A stretch of 64,000 nt of DNA. Origin: Nitrospirota bacterium (GTDB lineage Bacteria; JACPQY01). Both the position numbers and the translations under genes were made by a program. Where the stretch lies: the NCBI GenBank assembly GCA_016190245.1, contig JACPQY010000060.1, positions 62,001-126,000 of the forward strand. Direction: 5' to 3'. The notes beneath the pieces are model-generated. The model was not told where the DNA came from and did no database searches. It was given only the letters and a program-made list of their open reading frames with translations. This document shows, piece by piece, positions 26,182-34,437 of the stretch; positions within the stretch are counted from its first letter, which is position 1; each line of letters opens with the position of its first letter.

Positions 26182-26209
26182 CTCCAGCACCTAACTCTTT
26201 ACACTTCAC
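26182..26209 (-). repeat. Heptanucleotide tandem array covering the gatB stop codon
   Basis: Read on the minus strand: GTGAAGT, GTAAAGA, GTTAGGT, GCTGGAG. The gatB TGA is inside the first unit. A second small array (GTGAAGA, GTGAAGT) lies at 26100-26113 on the plus strand, 7 bp from the plsX start; the two can pair imperfectly. Related arrays are at 17505, 24953 and 63030. Confidence 0.6.
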
Positions 26210-27639
26210 GAAAGACGAAATTTCCGCCTGAGGATCGCCTGGAGCTTGGGTGGGTTGGCCTTGCCCCCGGTTTCCTTCATCGCCTGACCGACGAAGAACT
26301 GCATGAGTTTGATCTCGCCGGCTTCGACTCTTTTGCGCTCGTTCGGGAATTTCGCGATGAGCGAATCGACCACCCGTTCGAGATCGCCTTCGTCCGTGAT
26401 TTGCCGGAGGCCCTTTTTCTCGATGATGGACGCGGCCGAGGCGCCGGTCGAGACCATTTCGGCGAGGAGTTCCTTCCCCATCTTCCCGCTGATCCGTCCG
26501 GAATCTACTTCGCCCAGAAGCCCGGCGAGAGCGGTCGGTCCGACGGGTCCACCCGCGATCGTTTTTCCGGCCTGGCGGAGGAGGCCGACAAGTTCGGACG
26601 TGAGCCAATTCGCGAGAGGCCGGGCCTCGGGGTAGCTCCGGAGGGCTTCCTCGAAGAAGGCGACGAGTTCGAGGTCGTCCACCAAGGTCTGCGCATCGGA
26701 GGCTGGGAGCCCGAGGTCGCGGGTGTATTTCTCGATTTTCTGGGCGGGGAGTTCGGGGATCTCCCGCGCGATCTCGTCTACCCAGATCTGTGGGACACTC
26801 AGAGGCAGGAGGTCCGGGTCGGGGAAATAGCGGTAGTCATGGGCCTCCTCCTTGCTCCGCATGCTCCGGGTGGCGAGGGCCTCGGGGTCCCACAGCCGAG
26901 TCTCCTGGGCTACGCGGCCGCCTCTGTCGGTCAATTCCGCCTGCCGTTTCGCTTCGAAGGCGAGCGCCTGCTGCACATGGCGGAAGGAATTCATGTTCTT
27001 GATCTCGACCTTTGTACCAAGGGCGCCATCGCCGGCCGGCCGAATCGAGATGTTCGCATCGCACCGCAGGTTCCCTTCCTCCATGTTGGCCTCGGAAGCA
27101 CCGATATAGCGCAGGATGTTGCGCAGCGCCTTGAGGTACTCGGCCGCCTCTTCCGGCGTGCGCAGGTCCGGCTGGCTGACGATCTCCACGAGGGGGACGC
27201 CGCAGCGGTTGTAGTCCACCAGGCTTGCACCGCCCTCGTGGAGAAGTCGGCCCGCGTCCTCCTCCATGTGGATCCGAACGAGGCGAACGGTTCGCCGCGT
27301 GCCCTGCACGTGAAACGGGACCTCTCCGTCGGTCGCCAGCGGCCGCTCGTACTGGGAGATCTGGTAGTTTTTCGGTAGGTCCGGGTAGAAGTAGTTCTTC
27401 CGAGCCATTACGCTGGCGGTCTGAACGCGGCAGCTCATGGCGAGAGCCGTGCGGACGGCGAGGCGGACGGCCTCCTTGTTCATGACCGGGAGAACGCCGG
27501 GCATTCCCGTGCAGACGGGGCACACGTGGCTATTGGGCGCGGGATCGGGCTGGGCGGAGCAGGCGCAGAAGAGCTTCGTCCGTGTCTTGAGGTGGGCGTG
27601 TGCTTCAAGCCCGATGACAGTTTCGTACTCGCGTGCCAA
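26206..27639 (-). CDS. gatB: Aspartyl/glutamyl-tRNA amidotransferase subunit B
   Basis: Subunit of GatCAB, which amidates Glu-tRNA(Gln) or Asp-tRNA(Asn). 477 residues from the TTG chosen. Motifs: ETVIGLEAHAHLKTRTKLFC, CPVCTGMPGVLPVMN, KNYFYPDLPKNYQISQYE, HMEEDAGRLLHE, YNRCGVPLVEIVSQPDLR, DANISIRP, VEIKNMNSF, YRYFPDPDLLP, and the C-terminal YqeY-like tail. The zinc-site cysteines (CACS...CPVC) are present. Because a consensus promoter ends 10 nt before this TTG, and homology begins exactly here, the longer track ORF is rejected. The gatA and gatC genes are not adjacent. Confidence 0.95.
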   Translation of the reverse strand: MAREYETVIGLEAHAHLKTRTKLFCACSAQPDPAPNSHVCPVCTGMPGVLPVMNKEAVRLAVRTALAMSCRVQTASVMARKNYFYPDLPKNYQISQYERPLATDGEVPFHVQGTRRTVRLVRIHMEEDAGRLLHEGGASLVDYNRCGVPLVEIVSQPDLRTPEEAAEYLKALRNILRYIGASEANMEEGNLRCDANISIRPAGDGALGTKVEIKNMNSFRHVQQALAFEAKRQAELTDRGGRVAQETRLWDPEALATRSMRSKEEAHDYRYFPDPDLLPLSVPQIWVDEIAREIPELPAQKIEKYTRDLGLPASDAQTLVDDLELVAFFEEALRSYPEARPLANWLTSELVGLLRQAGKTIAGGPVGPTALAGLLGEVDSGRISGKMGKELLAEMVSTGASAASIIEKKGLRQITDEGDLERVVDSLIAKFPNERKRVEAGEIKLMQFFVGQAMKETGGKANPPKLQAILRRKFRLS

Positions 27640-27649
27640 CGTTCGAGGA

Positions 27650-27678
27650 ACGATAGCGGTGGGTGGGGCGCATGTCAA
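27650..27678 (-). promoter_or_regulatory. gatB promoter, 10 nt before the TTG start
   Basis: Minus strand: TTGACA (27678-27673), 17-bp spacer, TATCGT (27655-27650), 10 nt, TTG start. Transcription should begin within a few bases of the start codon, so the mRNA would be leaderless or nearly so. Confidence 0.7.
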
Positions 27679-27745
27679 TGAAAGCGCCTGCGTGGCCCAT
27701 GGGTGTCCGAGGGAAAGAGGCCGTGGTGGGACGTCGTGAAAGAGC

Positions 27746-27774
27746 TTGACACACCGGACTGAGACCCCTAAAAG
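27746..27774 (+). promoter_or_regulatory. Putative porin promoter
   Basis: TTGACA (27746-27751), 17-bp spacer, TAAAAG (27769-27774). The Shine-Dalgarno GGAGGTG lies 9-15 nt later, before the ATG at 27792. Confidence 0.55.
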
Positions 27775-27791
27775 CGCACATGGAGGTGCGC

Positions 27792-28931
27792 ATGAGACAT
27801 CCGATTCTCGGTCACATCGCGGTTGCCATTGTTCTCGCGGCTGTTTGGGTCGGCCGCGCGTCGGCGGAGGAGCCGGCCGCAGCGCCCAAGGCCATCTCGA
27901 TCGGAAGCCAGGGCACGATCCAGCCCGGGGCACTCCTCCAGAGCTGGTTCTTCCTTCAGAAGCCCGCATCCACCTCCATCTATCATCAGTTCAGGATCCG
28001 GCGCACGGAACTCAAGCTGAAGGGCGAGGTGGTTCCCAAGAGGTTTTCGTTCGAAGTCATGATCGATCCGGCGCAGGTGCTGGAGAAGGACAAGTCGCAG
28101 AAGATCACGGTCTCCACCAAGGCGGTCCTCAAGGACGCCGAGGGTAGTGACGCCACGATTTCGGCCGCTTCGGACACGGATCTCCCGAAGCGCTTCTCCA
28201 TCCTCCAGGATCTGTCTCTCACCCTGAAGCACAACTGGTGCGAGTTCTCCATCGGCCAGTTCAAGATCCCCGTCTCGATGGAAGGATACGGCGGCTCGTC
28301 GAAGCTGATCTTCCCCGAGCGCGCGATGGTATCCAAGACGCTCGGCGACAAGCGGGACATCGGCGTGCGACTCGCCAAGGCGTTCCCCATGTTCGGCTAC
28401 ACGTTGGGGGTGTACAACGGCTCGGGCCAGAACACGAAGGACGCGGACGACGCGAAAGACGTGGCTCTCCGCCTGGAAGGCTATGCGCTGGATGGCTTGA
28501 CGCTTGCGGCCGTGTACTACCAGACCCTCGGAGGCGATGGGAAGAAGGACCAGACGGAAAAGAAAAGGGTCGAGGCCGACGTGAAGGTCGAGATCGGGTC
28601 CGCACTGATTCAGGGCGAGTACATCATCGGGACCGACGAAACGAAGGGCGTGGAAACGAAGCCCAGGGGGTTCTACGCCCTCGCGGGCTACACGCTCGGC
28701 GATTTCCAGCCTGCGGTTCGCTTCGGGCAGCTCGATCCGAATTCGGACTCGGCATCCAAAGATGACGACGGTACGCAGATCGAAGCGGCAGTGAACTACT
28801 ACATCCCCGGTCTCAAGCAGCACGAAGGAAAGATCCAGCTTGCGGGCGGGCAGTTCAGCCGCGGGGCGGAACCGAAGAAGGACGGCCCGAAGGAGATTCA
28901 GGTGACCACGGCTTTCCAAGTGGCGTTTTGA
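27792..28931 (+). CDS. Outer-membrane porin, phosphate-selective OprO/OprP-like
   Basis: 379 residues: signal peptide 1-25 (core VAIVLAAVWV, ending ASA), then a beta-barrel rich in alternating strands ending in phenylalanine (TTAFQVAF). The fold pattern is that of the OprP family: FRIRRTELKLKGEVVPKRFSFEVMIDPA, FSIGQFKIPVSMEG, KTLGDKRDIGVRL, FGYTLGVYNGSG. Anion selectivity is not shown by sequence. I start at 27792, not 27780, because the perfect Shine-Dalgarno GGAGGTG is followed by GCGC and this ATG. It is monocistronic with its own promoter, divergent from gatB. Confidence 0.82.
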   Translation: MRHPILGHIAVAIVLAAVWVGRASAEEPAAAPKAISIGSQGTIQPGALLQSWFFLQKPASTSIYHQFRIRRTELKLKGEVVPKRFSFEVMIDPAQVLEKDKSQKITVSTKAVLKDAEGSDATISAASDTDLPKRFSILQDLSLTLKHNWCEFSIGQFKIPVSMEGYGGSSKLIFPERAMVSKTLGDKRDIGVRLAKAFPMFGYTLGVYNGSGQNTKDADDAKDVALRLEGYALDGLTLAAVYYQTLGGDGKKDQTEKKRVEADVKVEIGSALIQGEYIIGTDETKGVETKPRGFYALAGYTLGDFQPAVRFGQLDPNSDSASKDDDGTQIEAAVNYYIPGLKQHEGKIQLAGGQFSRGAEPKKDGPKEIQVTTAFQVAF

Positions 28932-28954
28932 TGTAGCGGTCAGCCATCAGCTTT

Positions 28955-28991
28955 TCCGCCGGGGCATCCGCCCGCCGGCGGATGTGGCGGA
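28955..28991. repeat. Nested TCCGCC/GGCGGA hairpins
   Basis: Two TCCGCC copies (28955, 28967) face two GGCGGA copies (28977, 28986). The inner pair is TCCGCC-CGCC-GGCGGA. They lie just after the porin stop and could act as a transcription end structure; the rest of the 239-bp gap holds only the comM promoter. Confidence 0.65.
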
Positions 28992-29117
28992 CGCGGCGGC
29001 GGTCGGTTCTTGAAGGATCGAGAGCCGGGTTTTTCCGGCTGAATGCCGACTGCGGAGAGCTGACAGCCAAGGCGTCGGGGCCGGTGGGCCGCGGCTGGCC
29101 GGCCCGGTCTCGGACGT

Positions 29118-29146
29118 TTGACGCGGGGCCGCGTTCGGCATAAAGC
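29118..29146 (+). promoter_or_regulatory. Putative comM promoter
   Basis: TTGACG (29118-29123), 17-bp spacer, TAAAGC (29141-29146), then a purine-rich leader with several GAGG cores before the ATG at 29171. Confidence 0.45.
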
Positions 29147-29170
29147 GAGGTGAGAGAGGAGAAGAGGGGC

Positions 29171-30700
29171 ATGTTGGCCAAGACTCTTTCCGCGTGCGTC
29201 GTCGGGGTGGATGCCCATCCGGTTGAGGTGGAGGTGGATCTCGCACTCGGCCTCCCGGGCTTCGCCACAGTGGGCTTGGCGGAGGGTGCGGTGAGGGAGA
29301 GCAAGGATCGCGTCAAGGCGGCCATCAAGAACTCGGGCTACGAGTTTCCGAACCGCAGGATCACGGTGAACCTCGCTCCTGCGGACGTACGCAAGGAAGG
29401 CGCGCATTTCGATCTCTCGATCGCCGTCGGCGTGCTGGCCGCCCAGGACCTCGTGAAGGGGCCGCGGATCCGCGAGTACTGGCTCTTGGGAGAAGTCTCG
29501 TTGGACGGGACTCTCCGTCGCATTCCCGGCTGCCTCCCGATGGCGCTGGCGGCCAAGTCGCGCGGGATGAAGGGCATTCTGGTTCCTGTCGAGAACGCCC
29601 GGGAAGCCGGGGTGGTGGAGGGCATTGACGTTCTGCCAGTGGCCAGCTTGCCGGAAGCGGTGGAGTTCCTCACCGGCGTTCGCACGATCCAGCCTTTCGA
29701 CCACCCCACGGATGCCCTCCTGCGAGGTGTGCCCGACTATCCCGTTGACTTCAATGAGGTGCGGGGGCAGGACCATGCCAAGCGGGCTCTGGAGATCTCG
29801 GCGGCGGGCGGGCACAACGTGCTCATGATGGGACCGCCGGGAACGGGGAAGACGATGCTGGCGATGCGCCTACCGACCATTCTCCCGGCGATGACCTTTG
29901 AAGAGGCCCTGGAGACAACGAAGGTCTTCAGCGTGGCGGGTTTGCTCGGTCCGGGCGAGGCCCTGGTGACGCACCGGCCGTTCAGATCGCCCCATCACAC
30001 GATTTCGGATGCGGGCCTCGTCGGGGGCGGCCAAAACCCGAAGCCCGGCGAGGTCTCGCTGGCTCACAACGGAGTGTTGTTCCTGGACGAGCTGCCCGAG
30101 TTTCGCAAGAACGTCCTGGAAGTGCTGCGGCAGCCGCTGGAGGACGGGCGGGTCGTCATCTCGCGCGTGGCGGCCTCCATTCTCTACCCCGCGCGGTTCA
30201 TGCTCGTGGCGGCCTCGAACCCGTGCCCGTGCGGGTTCCTCAACGACAACGAGCGGGCATGCACGTGCAATCCCGCCCAGGTGCAGAAGTATCGGTCCAA
30301 GCTCTCTGGACCGCTCATGGACCGGATCGACCTGCACATCGAGGTGCCCACGGTGCCCTTCAAAGAGTTGAGCGGCCTTTCGCCCGGCGAGCCCTCAACG
30401 GTGATCCGTGAGCGAGTCGAGACGGCGCGTCGCCGGCAGGCCGAGCGGTTCGCGGGGAAGCGGGTCTATGCGAACGCCCAGATGGGATCCCGTCTCATCA
30501 AGAAGTATTGCGAGCCGAGAGAGGAGGGGCGCCGTCTGCTGGAGTCCGCCATGGAGAAGTTCAAGCTCTCCGCCCGGGCCTACACACGGATTCTGAAGGT
30601 GGCGCGCACGATCGCGGATCTGGCGGGATCGGAGGATCTCGAGCCGACCCATCTGAGCGAGGCGGTGCAGTACCGGGCCGTGGACCGTTTTGGGGTATAG
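29171..30700 (+). CDS. comM: YifB/ComM-family Mg-chelatase-like AAA ATPase
   Basis: 509 residues, the typical length. N-terminal Lon-protease-like domain (DLALGLPGFATVGLAEGAVRE, NRRITVNLAPADVRKEGAHFDL), central AAA+ core with Walker A GPPGTGKT and Walker B LFLDELPEF, signature GPGEALVTHRPFRSPHHTIS, zinc-type cysteines NPCPCGFLND...CTCNP, and C-terminal helical domain. ComM-type helicases promote branch migration during natural transformation in some proteobacteria; many non-competent bacteria also carry one. Start ATG chosen over an in-frame GTG seven codons upstream because AGAGG precedes it. Confidence 0.92.
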   Translation: MLAKTLSACVVGVDAHPVEVEVDLALGLPGFATVGLAEGAVRESKDRVKAAIKNSGYEFPNRRITVNLAPADVRKEGAHFDLSIAVGVLAAQDLVKGPRIREYWLLGEVSLDGTLRRIPGCLPMALAAKSRGMKGILVPVENAREAGVVEGIDVLPVASLPEAVEFLTGVRTIQPFDHPTDALLRGVPDYPVDFNEVRGQDHAKRALEISAAGGHNVLMMGPPGTGKTMLAMRLPTILPAMTFEEALETTKVFSVAGLLGPGEALVTHRPFRSPHHTISDAGLVGGGQNPKPGEVSLAHNGVLFLDELPEFRKNVLEVLRQPLEDGRVVISRVAASILYPARFMLVAASNPCPCGFLNDNERACTCNPAQVQKYRSKLSGPLMDRIDLHIEVPTVPFKELSGLSPGEPSTVIRERVETARRRQAERFAGKRVYANAQMGSRLIKKYCEPREEGRRLLESAMEKFKLSARAYTRILKVARTIADLAGSEDLEPTHLSEAVQYRAVDRFGV

Positions 30701-30710
30701 CGGGTGGGAT

Positions 30711-30752
30711 GCGGCGGCTGGAGCGGAGGCTCCGGCCTCTCAGCCGCGCCGC
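30711..30752. terminator. Hairpin between convergent genes
   Basis: GCGGC-GGCTG (30711-30720) can pair with CAGCCGC-GCCGC (30741-30752), with an inner hairpin around GGAG...CTCC. It overlaps the last codons of the minus-strand gene; no T-run is visible. Confidence 0.3.
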
Positions 30753-31351
30753 AGGCGGGGGAAGAATCGGCCGGTTCGCTGCATGTAGGGCGGGTACTCC
30801 TCTTTGAAGAGGCCGAGGAGAAAGCGTTCCTCTCGAATCGCTTGGGCCCTCACGCCGAAGATCCCGACCACCGCAAGCAGGCCCAGAACGCCGCTGAGTG
30901 AGAGGAGGAACATTCCGATGACCCAGCACAAGAGGGCCGAATAGATCGGATGGCGGATCGACCCGTAGATCCCGTGCGTCACCAACTTGGTGGGTAGGTC
31001 TGGGTCCACGCCGATCCGCCAACTGTCGCCCAAGGTGTAGGCGGCGCCCACGAAAACGAAGAGGCCGCCCAGCATGAAGAGAGCTCCTGCGGCTTGCAGG
31101 GAGGCGGGAGGATCGATGACACGGCCGAGTTCGGTCAGACGGGGGAAGATGCTGGAGCTGACGAGAAGGACGCAGCCCACCACCAGCAGCAGCATGCGCA
31201 GTTTCTCGGGCGTGGAGCCGGTGCGCAGCACGACAACCGGCGACTTGCCGATCTTGCGGCGCAGCCGGACGGTGTTGAAGACCCCGAAGGCGAGCACCGC
31301 GAGGGCGCTGAAAGCGGGGATCCAACGGGCTATTCCGGCCATCCGGCGCAT
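30740..31351 (-). CDS. Isoprenylcysteine carboxyl methyltransferase-like membrane protein
   Basis: 203 residues with about five membrane helices. The C-terminal half holds the ICMT/PEMT-type SAM-binding signature: THGIYGSIRHPIYSALL, then EERFLLGLFKEEYPPYMQRTGRFFP. Bacterial members are poorly characterised methyltransferases of membrane substrates. It is convergent with comM and divergent from the nitrilase-fold lipoprotein; its start lies only 31 bp from that gene's ATG, so the promoters must overlap. Confidence 0.8.
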   Translation of the reverse strand: MRRMAGIARWIPAFSALAVLAFGVFNTVRLRRKIGKSPVVVLRTGSTPEKLRMLLLVVGCVLLVSSSIFPRLTELGRVIDPPASLQAAGALFMLGGLFVFVGAAYTLGDSWRIGVDPDLPTKLVTHGIYGSIRHPIYSALLCWVIGMFLLSLSGVLGLLAVVGIFGVRAQAIREERFLLGLFKEEYPPYMQRTGRFFPRLRRG

Positions 31352-31382
31352 TCATGCTATAGTGGGCGGGCGAAAGCAAGCG

Positions 31383-32786
31383 ATGAGAGAACGGTTGATC
31401 TTGTGGGTGACGGCGGCCGCGGTGTGCGCCGCCTGCTCCACGGATGGCGGCGGAGAGATGGACGTGCCGATCGCGTGCGAGCCCGCCCACGCTGCCGTGT
31501 CCACGCCCGAGGGCAAGTCGCTCGATGGAGCGCGCGAATGCAGCACGCTTTTCGACCCCGTCATTGTGGGGTCGGTTCTCCCCCAGGCGCGGGTAAGGGT
31601 TTTCGCCGTCGGCCGCAGGTTGGATCTCGACGAGAGTGAGTCCGAGGACGCCTATCGGCGCGTGATCGGCTGCGTCATGGATCGCGCCTCGGAGTATTTC
31701 CGCGATGACGCCCTGAACGTGATCGTGTTCGAGGAGTACACCGGCTTCCCGTTGCTGCTGGTTGGCCCCGAGGCGGCGCGCGCCCGGGCGAACAGCACCC
31801 TGGAACTGGCCGCGGCGCAATTGTACATCGAGCGCTATGGGAGCCTGGCCAAGCCACAGGAACCGGTCGCGGCGGAACAGGAGCTGGTGTATGCGCTAAC
31901 CTACCACGGATGGCCGGCCTTCTACCGGACTTTCGCCGCCGCCGCGAGGTCCTACGGCGTGCCCGTGATGGCGACCAGCCTCGTGCCCATCTACGATCCC
32001 GCCACGCTCGAGCCGAGCCGGACCGACATCCGTGTCACGAATGCGACGCTCCTCTTCGACCCGCGGGGGCGCATCGTGCACCGGTGGGACAAGGTTTACC
32101 TCGTCCCTTTCGAGCAGGGCATCCGGATCACACCGGGCGAGCTGGCCTCGGTCGGGGCGTGCGACATGGGTGGCTATCGCTGGGGCGTGGGGATCTCGCT
32201 GGACGCGTTCAAGAAGGATTACCTGGAGCACCTGAACGCCCTTGGAGTGCAGATTCTGGTTCAGCCCGATGCGAACAACTCGAACTGGGCGGATCTTGGC
32301 GGCAACGGATTCTGGCAGCCCGAGGAGTGGCTCGGCTCGGTCATGTATTCGGTTCAGGATGCCTTCCCATCCATCCAGTTCAATGTGAACCCGATGATGA
32401 CCGGGCATTACCTCGATGTGGTTTTCGACGGTCAAACCGCGATTCTGGCCAAGGAAGGGAGTCGGATTCGTCGGGACATCAACTACGTGGGCAACGCGCG
32501 GCTCGACGCGTACCCGCTCCACCCCGACGCGCCGTTTCCCTACATGGGGCCTTTCCCTAAGGGAGGGTTCCTCGCGCTCGGACCCTGGATCTGGATGGAT
32601 CCCGATTACCCGGATCTCTGCCCGTCGGCGGGCGGAGCATGCATCGGGTTGGAAGGCGTACCCCTTGTCCCCCCGCCCGATGGGGGGCGCGAGGGGATTC
32701 AGGCGGTTTTGCAGTCGCTGGCGTTCGAACGCTCGAACCTCGCTCGCCCCTACCTGGAAACCCTGGCCTTCGCCGACCTGCCCTGA
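31383..32786 (+). CDS. Nitrilase-superfamily lipoprotein with the catalytic cysteine replaced by serine
   Basis: 467 residues. The first 18 are a signal with a cysteine (CAAC), so it is probably a lipoprotein. A carbon-nitrogen hydrolase fold follows: Glu118 in NVIVFEEYTGFP, Lys237 in HRWDKVYLVPFEQ. At the third catalytic position, where family members have a conserved Cys (compare TICEDIW in the NadE of this window), the sequence reads GVGISLDAF, with Ser272. The C-terminal 120 residues are unlike standard nitrilases (FPYMGPFPKGGFLALGPWIWMD). It may be an inactive binding protein or a changed hydrolase. A TATAGT box at 31358 could be its -10. Track ORF upstream of 31383 is shadow. Confidence 0.75.
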   Translation: MRERLILWVTAAAVCAACSTDGGGEMDVPIACEPAHAAVSTPEGKSLDGARECSTLFDPVIVGSVLPQARVRVFAVGRRLDLDESESEDAYRRVIGCVMDRASEYFRDDALNVIVFEEYTGFPLLLVGPEAARARANSTLELAAAQLYIERYGSLAKPQEPVAAEQELVYALTYHGWPAFYRTFAAAARSYGVPVMATSLVPIYDPATLEPSRTDIRVTNATLLFDPRGRIVHRWDKVYLVPFEQGIRITPGELASVGACDMGGYRWGVGISLDAFKKDYLEHLNALGVQILVQPDANNSNWADLGGNGFWQPEEWLGSVMYSVQDAFPSIQFNVNPMMTGHYLDVVFDGQTAILAKEGSRIRRDINYVGNARLDAYPLHPDAPFPYMGPFPKGGFLALGPWIWMDPDYPDLCPSAGGACIGLEGVPLVPPPDGGREGIQAVLQSLAFERSNLARPYLETLAFADLP

Positions 32787-32823
32787 GGCGGCGCAGGTGC
32801 CTCTACGGGTGGCCGGCGTGGTC

Positions 32824-33699
32824 TCAGGCGATGTGCCCGAAGTGTCCGCTCCTGTAGTCTTCGATGGCTTGCCGGATCTGGGACTGCGTGTTCATGACAA
32901 ACGGACCGTAGCGCGAGACCGGCTCGCGTAGGGGCTTGCCTGCGAGGAGCAGGAACTCCATCGGGGCGCGGGCCTCTGAGGGCACTTCGATGCTCACGGT
33001 GTCCCCTTCGTTCGAGAAGATCGCCGCCTGACCGTCCGATATCCGTCGGTGAGGCACCCCAACATCTCCTTCCCCCGAAAACACGTATGCGATGGCATTC
33101 AGGTCGGCACGGACCTTTTGCGTCATTCGACCTCCGGGGCGAATCGCGACGTGCAGGTAGAGGATAGGAATGCGCGTCTGGATCTCGGCGCGCGCTCCGA
33201 GCGACTCCCCGGCGATGACACGCACGGTGGTTCGCCCATCGGGGCTCTGGGCCACCGGGACGCGATTGCCGTCGATCTCCTGGTACCGCGGCTTCACCAG
33301 CTTGTCCTTGCGCGGGAGGTTGACCCAGAGTTGAAAGCCGTGCATGCGCCCCCCGCTGCTCTGAAACTCCGCGGAGGGCATCTCCGAGTGGATGACTCCC
33401 GCCCCCGCGGTCATCCACTGGACGTCGCCGGGGCCGAGCCGTCCTGCGTGTCCCGCCGAATCCCTGTGTTCCATCTCCCCGGAGAGCAGGTAGGTGACGG
33501 TCTCGAAGCCGCGGTGGGGATGATCGGGAGCGCCCTTCGCTTCACCCGGCCTCACGTCCGACGGCCCCATCTCGTCCAGGAGAAGGAAGGGATCGAGATA
33601 GTCGAGTTCGGGCGTTGGGAAGGGGCGGCGGACGGCAAACCCCGCGCCCTCGAAGGTTCTCACGCCGGTGATGATTCTGGAGACGGATCTCGTGCCCAT
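32824..33699 (-). CDS. Pirin-family protein
   Basis: 291 residues with two cupin barrels. Metal ligands of the N-terminal barrel are visible: HPHRGFETVTYLLSGEMEHRD and GAGVIHSE. C-terminal pirin domain shows LLLAGKPLREPVSRYGPFVMNT, the usual end. Pirins act as quercetinases or redox-linked regulators; the role here is open. Start MGTRS has GGAG 8 nt upstream and matches the family N-terminus; the track ORF is 11 codons longer. Confidence 0.93.
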   Translation of the reverse strand: MGTRSVSRIITGVRTFEGAGFAVRRPFPTPELDYLDPFLLLDEMGPSDVRPGEAKGAPDHPHRGFETVTYLLSGEMEHRDSAGHAGRLGPGDVQWMTAGAGVIHSEMPSAEFQSSGGRMHGFQLWVNLPRKDKLVKPRYQEIDGNRVPVAQSPDGRTTVRVIAGESLGARAEIQTRIPILYLHVAIRPGGRMTQKVRADLNAIAYVFSGEGDVGVPHRRISDGQAAIFSNEGDTVSIEVPSEARAPMEFLLLAGKPLREPVSRYGPFVMNTQSQIRQAIEDYRSGHFGHIA

Positions 33700-33759
33700 G
33701 GTTCTCCAATGTGGACCGCTAGAGTACCACAAGTCGCGTCGCTCTCCAAGCCTGCGAAC

Positions 33760-34437
33760 CTAGGCGGACGGAGGGGCTGGTCGGGGGCCGGGATGGTGGG
33801 CGCTCGGCCAAACTCCGGAGCTGAGGGGGGGAATTCTGAGCAGGGAAGAGCGCGAGAGAAACCAGGTCAAGATAAGGCTCATCTCGATGACGGCGAATCC
33901 CACCCATGGGGGCGCGTATGGAGACGGGAAAGGCCAGAGGTAGGGCATGAGCGGGATGGGGCTATCCGTCAGGTCGAGCCCCAGGTGGGTGAGGAGGCCG
34001 TTTCCGACCAGCCACGCGTGGTAGCGCCGTTCGCTGAGCGCGCCGACGAAGGCCGCAAGCATGCCGGCGAAAGCGAGGCTGTGCGTGATCGGCGTGTCGG
34101 TGTTCATCACTTTCAGGAACTCGAATGTGCCGGCGGCGAGGAAGTGATCGGCATCCAGCCCGATGGCGGGAAAGATGGCGAGAAACGCCGCGAGCCGGGG
34201 GAATCGGCCACGCGACGCCCGCAGGCGGGTGAGGGCGGGCCAGTTCGCGACAAGCGCCAGCGGTCCGTGAAACGCGATGGTCTCGAAGATGTTTCCGCCA
34301 TAGCCCGGGAGGGGGAGGAAGGGGTGGATCTCCCAGAGACGATGGAGTACAACGACCGCCCCGAGAAAGAGTTGGCTGAGCAGGAATTCCCCCCACGCGA
34401 CCGGCGGGGACGATTGGGGCGCCCGCGCGCTACCCAC
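33760..34437 (-). CDS. Membrane protein of the metal-dependent hydrolase (YdjM/DUF457-like) type
   Basis: 225 residues, four to five membrane helices. Candidate metal residues lie in the pattern LDADHFLAAG, NTDTPITHSLAFAG and LLTHLGLDLTDSP, which resembles the YdjM/DUF457 family of membrane-bound hydrolases. The GTG start overlaps the end of nadE by 8 nt, so the two are co-transcribed. The short C-terminal tail is proline-rich. Substrate unknown; the family call is from motif pattern only. Confidence 0.6.
   Translation of the reverse strand: MGSARAPQSSPPVAWGEFLLSQLFLGAVVVLHRLWEIHPFLPLPGYGGNIFETIAFHGPLALVANWPALTRLRASRGRFPRLAAFLAIFPAIGLDADHFLAAGTFEFLKVMNTDTPITHSLAFAGMLAAFVGALSERRYHAWLVGNGLLTHLGLDLTDSPIPLMPYLWPFPSPYAPPWVGFAVIEMSLILTWFLSRSSLLRIPPLSSGVWPSAHHPGPRPAPPSA

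Noticed and set aside
26206-27969. Longer gatB start of the ORF track
   Set aside because: Extra 110 codons contain the gatB promoter and lie upstream of the conserved N-terminus.
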